Notes: a model not told the origin generated them from the letters alone. 64,000 nt of DNA from Diadema setosum (GCA_033980235.1 CM067066.1:39861455-39925454); one strand, 5' to 3'. Positions 11,357-21,900 are shown, counted from the first letter of the stretch. Program-made: numbers and translations.

Positions 11357-11479
11357 ACACATGTCAACAAAAGACAGTACATAAAGGATATGGTAACTAC
11401 TGGAAGAAAACCTAAGAATGTTAAGTTATCTGAAGATGCATTTGAAATTGTTACCCGTAAATTCATAGCAGAGTACTGA
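11357..11479 (+). pseudogene. Unidentified protein-like fragment (about 40 codons)
   Basis: In one plus-strand frame, between a TAA at 11354 and a TGA at 11477-11479, the sequence reads ...KRQYIKDMVTTGRKP, then KNVKLSEDAFEIVTRKF, then IAEY. The residue mix (amphipathic, charged) is unlike random AT-rich translations around it. An AG near 11376-11377 (AGACAG) could serve as an acceptor, giving a terminal exon. No domain recognised. Confidence 0.25.
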
Positions 11480-11684
11480 TATGCCATGAGTATTAATAGT
11501 CTTCCACAGCTAGCAGTGTCTTGAAGGCATGATAATCACACCTGCCTTCTCGCCAACGACATTCAGTATAGGGTGGAATTTTTTTTAGCTAAACCAGCTG
11601 TACTCGAGTACATTTGTAGGTTATGACAATGTGCAGCATATACGCTGCACACATGCATGGGGCGAAACATAATGTCAACCATGA

Positions 11685-11922
11685 TCCAAGTTTCCAAACC
11701 AAAGGGCAATACCAGTATCTGCTCTAAGAGTGAAATACAGTAGGAAACATAAAGTGGACAAGTATGCCAATAAGTTGAGGATGACACTTCATAGCTCTAT
11801 CATGAGGCCTCAGTCTCTCGGACTGGGGGCAGGTGACATCTTGGAAGAGGAAAGGACTGATGTGCTTGAAGATATTCATAGCGCTCTGTCGAGTGTTGAT
11901 CTAGTAGATATCAGCCTGGATG
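11685..11922 (+). pseudogene. Unidentified protein-like exon candidate A
   Basis: This plus-strand frame is open from 11685 to 11927, about 80 codons. It reads SKFPNQRAIPVSALRV..., KLRMTLHSSIMRPQSLG and DILEEERTDVLEDIHSALSS, ending DISLDG at a possible donor GATGG|GTAAAT. The 82-bp gap that follows ends in a strong acceptor (see 12005). Acidic, amphipathic composition suggests real coding ancestry. It lies within the 5.2-kb inverted-repeat segment. I do not recognise the protein. Alternatives are a host gene exon, a gene fragment captured by a transposon, or chance. Confidence 0.33.
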
Positions 11923-12004
11923 GGTAAATGCTTGTTTTGAGGAACCACTCCAACTGTCTTGAGTAAACCCAATTATAGTTTTTCTTTCTTTTTTCGTTAT
12001 CCCA

Positions 12005-12277
12005 GAGGTGTTCCCTCACACAAACAATTCCTGGCTGAACATGGTAGAAGTGAAAGTACGAAAACTTTCTGATCTCAGACAGCTCCCTGTAAACGGGACA
12101 GGTACGCCTTCCAGTCTTACAATTGCCAACCCCACCAGAATCGTTCAAAGGAAGATGACTTGTCCACGACTTTTGAAACTGTTGAAAACTCCTCAAGGCT
12201 GTCACAGTCAGACCTTAAAATCATGAATATTTTGAATGTTGATACAATGTATTATTCTATTTCTTCGAAGGTTTAAG
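12005..12277 (+). pseudogene. Unidentified protein-like exon candidate B, one in-frame stop
   Basis: A pyrimidine-rich tract (TTTTTCTTTCTTTTTTCG...TATCCCAG) precedes the segment. Joining it to the previous candidate at GATGG|AGGT keeps frame and reads GVPSHKQFLAEHGRSESTKTF-stop (20 residues quoted in two parts: GVPSHKQFLA, EHGRSESTKTF). After that TGA the same frame stays open: CKRDRYAFQSYNCQ, then KEDDLSTTFETVENSSRL, then SQSDLKIMNILNVD, ending in TAA near 12277. A single stop in an otherwise open frame suggests a recent nonsense mutation or a wrongly placed exon edge. Function unknown. Confidence 0.3.
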
Positions 12278-12674
12278 GTCATACTCAATACTAGAGTGTC
12301 ATTGCAGAAGAAAAGGAACCATGCAGGTTACAGAAATGGAGTGATTAAAACAGATTAAATCAGATTTGAAATGTAAACTCAATGAATTAGTTCTGTACCT
12401 CATCAGCCAGTGCAAGATGCATCTTAATACAAAGCATTTTATGCAATTACCAAAAATACATTATGACTGTATGATTATGTCTTCTGATTTGGTTCATAGA
12501 TCCAGGTATTCATAGTAAATGAAAACGATAGGCCATAACAACAACTTTTATTGATATTTTTTTTTGTTAAATTCAAATTATAGTTATAGTTCTACTTTAC
12601 AGTCATAAGGTTGTTACTAAACTCAACATTCGATACTATTAATGCAATTAGCTGATGCACAGCACAATACAAAC

Positions 12675-12832
12675 CTGCAATTAGTTGTTTGCTCCTGCCA
12701 AATCCTTTATCTACCAGACACCAAGTACGTCTCCTCTCCATCAGTCTGTTACGGTTCTGTTCCAGTTCTGTGTGCAGCCCAGGGTTGTCTTCTTGTTCAG
12801 GAATACTAGCACAGCCAATTTTTTATTCTGCC
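12675..12832 (-). pseudogene. Unidentified minus-strand exon candidate
   Basis: On the minus strand, TTCTCATATTTCAG|GG (acceptor) and ATTGCAG|GTTTGT (donor) bracket 158 bp. One frame reads IGCASIPEQEDNPGLH, then TELEQNRNRLMERRR, then TWCLVDKGFGRSKQLIA up to the donor. A TAA lies two codons before this run, so the acceptor must be further in (a TAG near 12811 is possible) or the exon is broken. The charged helix-like composition supports coding ancestry. Opposite in strand to the other candidates in this segment, and unrecognised. Confidence 0.33.
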
Positions 12833-14040
12833 CTGAAATATGAGAACAAATGCTTACTCTGATTAATGTGGGTTTGAGAGGTGGACTGTACAGTGGGATT
12901 TTAAAAATCAAAATAGTGGTATAGATGCCAACTTTGTGGACTGTTGTTGTGTTCTGCCAGTGATGTATTACAACAATTATTTATTTCAATTGGAAAGAAA
13001 GAAAAAGAAGAAATGAATACCGGTACTTCCCCCAATGATCAGAGATATGACAGGTGAAAGAACCTTCACAGTCACTAAATCATTACATGAAATCTGGAGA
13101 ATAATCTCCCCTTGGCATTTAGACAGTGAGTACCTACCCAAAAACTCCTATAACAATGCTCTGAAACATATGTTGACAATGAACACTTATTATGAATAGG
13201 CCTAATTCTACAGTACCAGAATAACAAATGTAATGGTAATACTTCTAATACTATATAGTGTGTCGATGAGATGTCTTTGTAACCAAAGTTTAGCACTTAG
13301 CGTTAGAGTCTTTTGTGGAAAATATGAGAGAACTGATTTTGTCTTTTGGGCTTGCCCTTTGATACTTCAGCCTCATTAAGGTTCTAAGTGGTTAGTACGC
13401 TAGTCCCATTATTGTTTTTCGGATTTTTTTTTTTAAAAGTTGATACATAGTAGAACAACCCGGTATCTAATTAAGACTATTAATAAGTATTAAGACCTAG
13501 TTTGATTTACCAATGTAGAATTCAGTTATGCAGTATAACTGTCAAGGAAAAAAATTAACGTTAGTTGTAGAACTATCTTGCTGACAATAACATTACACAA
13601 ATGTCACAATCTCAAGTAGGCCCAACCTTGTTTGCCTTTGGGTGCAGAAACCTAACGTTACACTTGAACAAGTCAGACAAAGCTGAACCACATGCATGAT
13701 GCAGTTTACGTTGTTGCCTGAACTAAAACACTCCGAAATTATCCTTACCGCTAAAACACAGGATTGCTAAGGACAGTGTGAACACTGGCTGTAGCTTATT
13801 TCGACATTTTATATGAAAGGAGCGTTAAGATAAATGTAACGATGTCATACATCTACGCATCGTCAGACACAATGTAGGCTTAACACGTTACTACTACGGA
13901 AATGTTTGATAGCGTCAGCAGATCCCCAACAAAAAAATTGAAAGATTGGGACTGCGCTGAGCACAGGCCTGACCGGGCCGAGCACGAAATTCGAACATTT
14001 TTTCCATGAATTTAACATCAAATTCAGTGTATGTTCTTAC

Positions 14041-14290
14041 CATTTCATCATTGGGGATCCAATATGTTGATGTTCACCTTGAGTTAGATAATCAAAATAC
14101 TGCAGGCGCCGTAGAAAAAGACGTTGTGGACGGGTTGATAAGGTTGATTCGAGCTGACTCCACGTGAAGGAAAGGTGAACAACGAGCTGAAATCTTTTGG
14201 ATTGCGCGTATTGCTTTGTCAAACTTCCGCGCCGTTTTCTGGCGTTTGTGCGCGTCAGAGCTAAGGGCCCTTTTCTCGCGTCACGGCCCA
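14041..14290 (-). other. Open frame starting in the right inverted repeat, ending at a strong donor
   Basis: The minus-strand frame begins MGRDARKGPL inside the terminal repeat, continues LTRTNARKRRGSLTK... and ...FDYLTQGEHQHIGSP, and reaches ATG|GTAAGAAC at 14041. This could be the first exon of a minus-strand transcript whose next exon is 12832-12675. Without an identifiable domain this remains speculative. Confidence 0.25.
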
Positions 14291-14294
14291 TATA
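14261..14294 (-). repeat. Right 34-bp terminal inverted repeat
   Basis: Exact inverted match to 9074-9107. Read inward on the minus strand it also opens with MGRDARKGPL. The frame continues 84 codons, past an excellent donor (ATG|GTAAGAAC at 14041/14040). Confidence 0.9.
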
Positions 14295-14349
14295 TATGTA
14301 TGTACGTGTATGTATGAATGTACGTTTGTGCTCATTATGTTTCTATTAT

Positions 14350-14509
14350 ATCAATGTGCAATGTATCAATCTATAGCTATCTCCATTTATCTGTCTATAA
14401 ACCCATCTGCCTGCATCTATCTGTATCTCTCAATCTATCTCTCCATCTATCTATCCTTCTATCTATTTATCTATCTATCCTTCTATCTATCTATCTATCT
14501 GTCTATCTT

Positions 14510-14547
<38 letters not shown>

Positions 14548-14581
14548 CTTCTATCTATCTATCTATCCTTCTATCTATCCT

Positions 14582-14627
<46 letters not shown>

Positions 14628-14655
14628 AATCTATCTATCTTTCTTATCTATCTAT
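14350..14655. repeat. (CTAT)n microsatellite, about 300 bp
   Basis: Long runs of CTAT with TCCTTCTAT, CTGTCTAT and CTTTCTAT variants. It starts about 60 bp outside the right inverted repeat of the 5.2-kb segment. The YLSI-type open frames through it are artefacts. Confidence 0.95.
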
Positions 14656-15163
14656 GGTCATTTTTGGTTTCTCTGTTATCCATACACTTTCACACCTGCA
14701 ACTCTTTATGTTCATTTCATCAGTATTACATTCATGAAACCTTTCAGATGAATATCTACAGAAAATGTGAATATATAAATTCATACAAATCTGAGATAAT
14801 GCAGATTACAGCATCATCATAGAAAATTGGCCAAATTCATTCTAAAACTTTGTACATTTTTTTTTTTATTGTGCACTCCAAAAAAACAAACAAAAAACAC
14901 ACAATAAGTTTGCTGACCGGCATTCAAGCTAATAACTATCACCTCAAACCTTTGCAAATGCAAGAAAAACACATTACTTTCTACTGACTCTCAGAAGTGG
15001 ATTCAGACATTAAATCAACTCCAATGTTGAATTAAAATCATGCTACTTGGTCCAGCCCATACCTGTTTCTCTCACTAGGAAAAGAGTATTTTTTCATGAA
15101 CTGGTATATCATTCACTGCTGTTGGCCTACTACTTCTCTACCAAGCCCTGGGACATCAAAAAA
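14656..15163. other. Non-coding, no recognised feature
   Basis: AT-rich with an oligo(T) run at 14859-14868 and a CAAAAAAC-rich patch at 14878-14903. No coding signal. Confidence 0.4.
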
Positions 15164-16263
15164 CAAGAGACCCGCGGGTCTAGCGCTCACCTGAGTATCG
15201 CAAGTTCACCTTTCATGCAGTCACTAATCTAAATTATTCACAGCTCTACTAAAATTTGACCAGGCTTCTCAAGTAGAAGATGAAAATGTACAATACGGGC
15301 CGAAATTTTTAAAGATTCCTTAATTTGGGGGGATTGGGGGCCCCCTGGGGCCCTCTGGGTGGGGCATGGTGCCCATTTTGATAAATTGAGATCCTGACCC
15401 CCTAGGGATGCTACCTGCCAAGTTTGACGAAAATCCATCATGAGGTTTTCAGGAAGAAGATGAAAATGTACAATTCAGGCCCCCATTTGGACCTTCCCAA
15501 ACCCCCCCCCCCCCCCCCCCTGCCCCCAAGAGGAGCACACCTGGATTTGCTATGAACAAACTTGAAACTACAGTCATTAATGTATACTCACTCATGGTAT
15601 TATCTTAGCTCTATAACTTCTGATTCTAGAGAAGATTTTTAAAGATTCCTTCATTTTGGGGGGTTTGCCCCCCCCCCCCCCCCTGGGGCCCCTGGGTGGG
15701 GCATGGTGCCCATTTTAACAAATTGAGATCCTAACCCCCTAGGGATGCTACCTGCCAAGTTTGGTGAAAATTGGTCATGGGGTTCTCAAGAAGAAGATGA
15801 AAATGTATAATTTAGGCCCCATTAGGACCCCTCCCCACCCCCCCTCCCCTGGGTCCCAAGGGGGGCACCCCTGATTCTGCCATGAACAAACTTGAAACTA
15901 CATTCATCAATGTACTAACTCATAGTATTAACTTAGCTCTATCACTTCTGGTTCTCGAGAAGAAGATTTTTACAGATTCCTTAATTTTGGGGGGTTTGGG
16001 CCCCCTGGGGGCCCCCTGGGTGGGGCATGGTGCCCATTTTAACAAATTGAGTTCCTAACCCCCTAGGGATGCTACCTGCCAAGTTTGATGAAAATCGGTC
16101 TTGGGGTTTTCAAGAAGAAGATAAAAATGTAAAAAGTTTACGCACGACGGACGACGGACGATGCACGACGGACGACGCACGACGGACGACGCACGACGCA
16201 CGCCGGACGCCGGACGAAGGGCGATCGCAATAGCTCACTTGAGCCTTTGGCTCAGGTGAGCTA
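15164..16263. mobile_element. ~1.1-kb composite repeat element: 330-bp tandem units, GACGGAC minisatellite, terminal hairpin
   Basis: It starts ACCCGCGGGTCTAGCGCTCACCTGAG-like (15170 on). Roughly 330-bp tandem units follow, marked by AAGATTCCTTAATTTTGGGG at about 15311, 15641 and 15972; each has GGTGGGGCATGGTGCCCATT and CCCCTAGGGATGCTACCTGC. Next is a (CGCACGACGGACGA)n minisatellite (16141-16220), and it ends in a hairpin with arms AGCTCACTTGAGCC and GGCTCAGGTGAGCT. The GCTCACCTGAG motif appears at both ends in inverted orientation. Non-coding and non-autonomous. The architecture recalls Helentron-associated elements (tandem repeats plus 3' hairpin), but class is unproven. Confidence 0.8.
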
Positions 16264-16321
16264 ATAATTACATGTATGTGTTTTGGTGTTGCTGTTGTTG
16301 TTTCTAAACACCAGCAGAACT

Positions 16322-16660
16322 TTTAAAGGCATAATATACTAGCTTAAGTGCTTCAAAATGGTTTTGAAATTTGAGTTAGGGATAGAAACAACCACTGTAA
16401 AAAGTTAAATCTGTATAACTGATGTTAAGTATTGCAAAATGCACAAAATGTGAACAAAAGTTCTAATAAAAATGTTTCCAAACCGTCTGCAGTTGCAGTG
16501 TAATGAGAAAAATACTGATATCTCCTAATGTCTTAGGCTTTATTGCAAAACTGTTATACGGTAGGATGTTTTGTGATACGACAGACCTACACATATGCAT
16601 CAAATGTGATATCTTGAACATTTTCATATCACTGCTCCCAAAGGTAAACAGGACCTTTAA
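16322..16660 (+). mobile_element. ~340-bp dispersed repeat, copy 1 (left arm of an inverted dimer)
   Basis: Runs from TTTAAAGGCATAATATAC to AAAGGTAAACAGGACCTTTAA. It shares the core GATATCTCCTxAT...TAGGCTTTATTGCAAAA...GGATGTTTTGTGATACGAC with 16691-16895 (inverted) and with 58467-59085 (same orientation). Short TTAAAGG termini are inverted. Confidence 0.8.
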
Positions 16661-16690
16661 ATGACCTTTAAATGGTAAATTATGCCTTTG

Positions 16691-16895
16691 AAGGTCCTGT
16701 TTACCTTTGGGAACAGTGATTTAAAAAAATTTCAAGATATCACATTTGATGTATATGTGTAGGTCTGGTGTATCACAAAACACCCTACCATATAACATTT
16801 TCACGATAAAGCCTAAAATATAAGGAGATATCAGTATTTTTCTCAATAAACCATAACTATAAGACGGTTTAGTCTGAAAACATTTTTTTGAGGGT
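16691..16895 (-). mobile_element. Dispersed repeat, copy 2 (right arm, inverted, truncated)
   Basis: The inverted match to copy 1 is strongest between 16592-16658 and 16691-16762 (GGTCCTGTTTACCTTTGGGA against its complement). It stops after about 200 bp, around ACGGTTTAGTCTGAAAACAT. The junction at 16661-16690 holds remnant element starts (ACCTTTAAATGGTAAATTAT). Confidence 0.78.
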
Positions 16896-17326
16896 GGAAC
16901 AAGCCAATGAAAAAAAAAATTTGTGCAGGCCTCTGATTTACTGTCAGGTAGCAATCTTTAACCAGGTAAGCCATTTGGATCTAACAGGAAGACTTATCCC
17001 CAGCTGCACATAAAAATGTGACAAAAAAAGGTTAAAAATATCCACCAGCACCTGTGATTGTTTAAAATGTCATACCCCTCTCTGAGTCATGACAAGATGT
17101 CAGACCACAGCCCTATGTTATCATGTACAGGTCGGGTGCTTGTCTATGTCATCTCCTCTTTTGACCATTACTCCTGTCAACAATAACAATGTCTTCTTTG
17201 TTGATATGATCTGGATTGTTGTGATTCCAAATGATTGTGTCTATGCTTGATGTACACACACAAATATATATTTGTGTGTATGTATATATATATATAGACA
17301 CACACATACACACACACACACATATA
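16896..17326. other. Non-coding; ends in a (TA)n/(CA)n microsatellite
   Basis: No coding signal. From about 17253 to 17326 there are interleaved ACACAC, TATATA and TGTGTG runs leading up to the next MITE. Confidence 0.5.
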
Positions 17327-17543
17327 TACCGTAAAAGTCGATATTTTCGCGTGACTAATTTTTCGCGCTTGGCCGGGTAAGAAGAGTTTCGCGTGTTTTT
17401 GATTCCATCCGCGGAATCAAGGCATCACGCACAGGAACATACGGCAGGCAAAAACATTTGTGTGCTTTTATTTTCGCGCTAGTTTCTGGTTGCGCAAAAT
17501 GCGTGAAAATTTCAACATGGCAAAAATTTCCACTTTTACAGTA
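17327..17543. mobile_element. MITE of the TACNGTAAAAG type
   Basis: The left end TACCGTAAAAGTCGATATTT and right end AAATTTCCACTTTTACAGTA are imperfect inverted copies, flanked by TA. The interior is rich in TTTCGCG/CGCGAAA-like words, atypical of the AT-rich surroundings. 217 bp, non-coding. Confidence 0.75.
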
Positions 17544-17615
17544 TATCATTTGAAACCCTTTCATGCTGCAAGTGTGCATCACTAAGAGTATATCCAAATG
17601 AGACAGCGAAACAAC

Positions 17616-17646
<31 letters not shown>

Positions 17647-18119
17647 CTCTCAATTTTTTGTTGTGGTTAACCAGATGACGAAGTAGATGATTCTATAGCA
17701 ATGATGATGGCCAATGGTGCATCTATTCATACAAGTCTTCATTTCCTGTAGTTAAGTGATTTATAACTACATATATGTGACATAAGGAAGATATCCTTCT
17801 TGTGATATGTACACTAAGAACAAGATTTTTTTTTGAAATTGCAAATGGAAGTTTTCAGTACCAAAATGGGTAATCAAATTATATATTTTCATCGGCCACA
17901 ATTTCAACCCTGCTCCTACTTTACAACTTCCAGCAATCATCTGCATCACTGTGATTTTTATATGGAATTATAATTTTTCAGGAACCGACAATTTATACAC
18001 GTAGAATACACACTCCACTGATCTCTTGGAAATGTTGGAGATTGTCTTGAAAAAAAATCATTCCCTCACAAACCACAAAAACGCAACACAAAAAGACACA
18101 GTGCGACTGAATCTCTTCG
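17544..18119. other. Non-coding; region between the MITE and the presumed zfhx3 3' end
   Basis: Includes an (AAAAC)n run at 17616-17646. No coding signal. If the distal poly(A) site is correct, this is intergenic. Confidence 0.4.
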
Positions 18120-18149
18120 TTTTTTCATGTAAACACATGGCTGGCAGAT

Positions 18150-18155
18150 TTTATT
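18150..18155 (-). terminator. Candidate distal poly(A) signal AATAAA for zfhx3
   Basis: The canonical hexamer lies on the minus strand, followed downstream (18115 to about 18040) by a GU-rich stretch reading like TGTGTCTTTTTGTGTTGCG. This is the best-formed poly(A) site I found downstream of the stop codon. Confidence 0.45.
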
Positions 18156-18365
18156 TTTTTCATTAGACATTATTCTTAGCAAGCGGTTATAATATCAATA
18201 CAGAAACATGCAGTAAACCCCGTTACAAAAGTGATGGTACAGAAATCGGATGCAGCTTCGTCAGCACATTATGCTTCTTTTTTTTTTCCTTTTGTTCTCT
18301 CTCTAAAATCACAAGACAAGACAGTTACAGAGCTTATAGTAACATTCTCTTCATACTGAGTATAC

Positions 18366-18373
18366 TATTTACA
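18366..18373 (-). promoter_or_regulatory. Pumilio-type element TGTAAATA in the presumed 3' UTR
   Basis: On the minus strand the octamer TGTAAATA matches the PUF/Pumilio recognition consensus UGUANAUA. It lies about 210 bases upstream of the distal poly(A) signal. Its meaning depends on the long 3' UTR being real. Confidence 0.3.
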
Positions 18374-18454
18374 GGGTAGCCCAAAAACCACAGGTACAGG
18401 TTGGTGCAGGTGTAAAGGTGTACCACTCATGGCTAGCTTTCTTTCAGGTGTGTA

Positions 18455-18458
<4 letters not shown>

Positions 18459-18489
<31 letters not shown>

Positions 18490-18517
18490 CACACACATGC
18501 ACACACACACACACACA
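18459..18517. repeat. (AC)n microsatellite
   Basis: About 14 uninterrupted AC units, then interrupted ACACAC. It lies within the presumed 3' UTR. Confidence 0.9.
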
Positions 18518-18870
18518 ATCCCATGCTTCTACACATTGTGATAATTTCCTGAAAGTGCCGGCTCTACGTTAACACAGAAAACAGCCACAAAGTTTTGATT
18601 GCTACTACACTGTTTACTATCATCTCTCCAAGATTTTGCCTTGTTTGCACTGTCACACAAACAGTATACCTGGACCTAACACATGCTGGATACAACGGGG
18701 AATCAACTCTTTAGGTGGAAGGGGTGGGTAACTTAGCATGCTACAAATTTTTGGCAATTAGTTTTCAATCTGCTACAAGTTCTGTAAATAAGTTTGCATA
18801 CACAAAAATAAAGGCATTTTATGTGCCATATCTCTGTCTAGATCTACAAAGGAATAGCGTGATAGTGTTA

Positions 18871-18879
18871 GAACGAGAA

Positions 18880-18912
<33 letters not shown>

Positions 18913-18919
18913 TAGATAG
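18871..18919. repeat. (GA)n microsatellite
   Basis: GAGAAAGAGAGAAAGA leading to about (GA)11 and GATAGATAGA. Within the presumed 3' UTR. Confidence 0.9.
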
Positions 18920-21900
18920 AGAAGGAAAAGGTAATTTTTGGAAGGAAGGGGTATGAATTCTCGTTTCACTGTCCGACCATTCAATATCTTCAGCACCATA
19001 TTGGAGTACCAGGACCCAGTCGAAGACTTGGCCGTGTACAAATTCCAATCCAAGCAATAAAAAAAAGTCTCATTTGTCCAATGACGCAAAGTACTTTAGC
19101 AATATTTCTGAGGTATCAAAGTGTCAAATTGTCTTATATGATTTTTTTTTCTCTTCTCTCTTATGCTACACACTGAAAGCAAATAACAAAAAAAGAAACA
19201 AACACATAATTGTTGACATAGAGAAAGAAGAATAAGCCTCATGTTTCGTCAAACCATCTACAAACACATGTCCTATACAATGTTTAATATGCTTTACAAG
19301 CAATCTAGAAGGGCATCACATGCCTACAGCTGGACTATCTACAGTACAAAAAAAAAAAGCAATACAAACATAATTATCAGTTAGTAGTACACATAAATGC
19401 AAACAAACTTCCCATTCTGTTAGCATACAAAAGATATGCATTAATCTAGAGGTGACTATTTTTTCTGTACTTTAAGCTTGTGCAATTCTGCATCTATTTC
19501 TCTCCATTTATACAGATTCACTGGTAGCATATCTCCTCAAATGTTTGGCCCATTTTTGCATTCAACAACATTATCAGCAAGTCAATTACAAAAAAAAAAA
19601 AAAACATATTTAAGCACCGTTATACAAGGTAATTCAAAATGATGTAAATATATATATTTATATATATGTAAATACACGCAGCAACTAGGGAAAAGTATGA
19701 TTTTCTTACTATGAATGATAAATACAGTGACTAACATAGTACAAAATCTACAATTTACACACAAAAATAATCTGTGTAATACTCAATTTTTCATTTGTGT
19801 TAGTTTTTTCCTCTTTTTTGAATCAGCATCACCGCACAGGCGCAAACATTAACCCATCCAAGACATGAGAATCCGGCCAGTCCATGAAAATATTACCTAC
19901 ACTTAACACAATGGGACATAAACTGTCCATTTCAGTTTTAGCAAAGAACACAAAATTCAATCTCTCTTAATGTAAGCTCATGACTATGGTTTGATATGCA
20001 ACTTAACAACACATGTCACATGAGAGAAAAAAAAAAGAAGAAACAAAAACAAAAATACACATTCTGAATATGACAAAGTAAAAACATCAATACCATGTCT
20101 TCACACACCACCTATTCTCAATCTCTTTACAAGGTCTGACTGTTCAGATATACATCTCCAATAGATTTCTGTACTTTTCTTGCCCAACATACTCTCATCT
20201 GACTAGTTTACAAATCACCACATTTACCTTTCCAGTTCTTTATCTATAGATTCAGCCTTTTTACATTGCTGGCAATATCTCCATCTAGTTATCAATATTC
20301 CCTTTAAAATTCATCAATCTGTTCAAGTAGTTCATCCTTTCACAGAGCAAATATTTTTGTTCATGAGTTCATTGAAATTTTGACACTTTTAGATATGACA
20401 AGCAACAATATTAATGGTTTTGAATTCATGAACTCAATGATTCCAGTCACTTCTTGATACCAGGTATAAGCTATAATCTCGTCAGCTATCCATCATTACA
20501 TATCCTTGACTAAATAGCTCTTTATCGTCTACACGAAACAAGCAATCTACGATGATAACAGACTTTTGGACAAGGTCACTTCTGTTGCATGGTATGCTAA
20601 CAGGGCACAAGAACGCACAAACATACACAGACACACACACACATACACACACACAAACAGATACAAATAGAAAGGTTCTAAGCTAACACAGGGCACAGCT
20701 CTCTTCATCCTTTCACGCATCTTCCAAAGGAGTGTCTAAATTTTCTATTGACATCATGACATTTTGATCTTAATCATTAAGAATTCTAATTAGTCTCTTA
20801 TTATGCAGCGTTACACTCTGACACTGGAAAAAATTACCAGGGATACACAAGGTGAAAAGTTTTCTACTCTCAACAAAAGAAAAAGATTCCCCAAAACAAA
20901 GTCTGTACATAAAACGTGGTGCGTAGATATCAGATGTATTTCATCATATGTTCCTTTGTCATAATATTTCTCTAGGACTAGTCAGTGACAATCACGTGCA
21001 TTTTGTTGTCGTTTTTGCTTATGTTAGCAAGGTGTATGAATGTATTTTTTTTCTTGGTGCATATCATCTGGTTAATATGTACATTCTTAGCTACCATCTT
21101 GGCAGTATATTTTACATTTTCAGCAATATTCACAGTCTATACAGGAAAAAAAAAAAAACACAGACAATCTCTGTCATTAACATATATGTATATAACTACA
21201 TCTCAATTTTTACCGTCATTCAACATCCTATTTCCAATCACAGATGGGAAACTTTTGGCAATGTTAACAAGAATGCACTGGGCATTTCCAGAGGAAACAC
21301 ACTGTCTACAATTTAGAACAGAAAAATGCCCATGGCAATGCATCCCTCTTGTACGAACAGCTTTTCAGAAAAGTTGTCAGAGATACTCTCAGCATCTGTC
21401 CAAGGTTCGAGCATTCTATTTCAACCTGAATACAATGCAATGTACAACCTAAAGGAAATATAAAAGTAATCTGCTGCATACAAAATGCTTTCCTCCATGC
21501 TACACACAAAAAAAAAGAAATGTTATGGGAAAGTTTACCTTCTCTAGGGGCAGATAAAGTCCTATATTTTGTGCAAATTTCATGGATAGCAAATGGTCCA
21601 CATGCAAGAGAGAGAAATGATCATTGCTGGGTGGCAATGACATCGCAAAATAAAGTATGATCTCATCATACAAAGGTTGGTCAAACAAGGAGGTATACAA
21701 AAACTTAAAAAATCATCATCACATTTCATTTCACTGGTATGCAAAAGTACTTCAAAGCATCAGGTTTCCCAATAATTTCATAGGTGAAAGTTTAACCTCA
21801 GAAGAAAAAAGATATCAGCTTTCAGCCTCCAACAGAAGATAACCTACAGTGATTTGGTCAGTTCATTGCTTTAACAAAACGATAAACAGAGTTGGAATAC

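Larger units (their letters stand above)
9074..14294. mobile_element. 5.2-kb segment bounded by perfect 34-bp inverted repeats; candidate decayed DNA transposon
   Basis: The left end (9074-9107, TATATGGGCCGTGACGCGAG...) and right end (14261-14294) are exact inverted copies over 34 bp. Outside, TATA-rich flanks allow a TA or TATA target duplication; an 8-bp duplication fits only imperfectly (6 of 8). Just inside the repeats the two ends differ, the left becoming AT-rich with GCGCGCG and the right GC-richer. The interior holds a diverged 160-bp duplication, a probable retroposon tail and several short splice-edged open frames on both strands, but no recognisable intact transposase. It could be one old transposon, or two separate short elements sharing ends and facing each other. 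Confidence 0.5.

Noticed and set aside
14310..14822. Long plus-strand open frames rich in YLSI repeats
   Set aside because: They are translations of a (CTAT)n microsatellite, whose tetramer period avoids stops.
17355..17639. 94-codon minus-strand open frame
   Set aside because: It spans the end of a MITE and an (AAAAC)n run; no protein-like signal.
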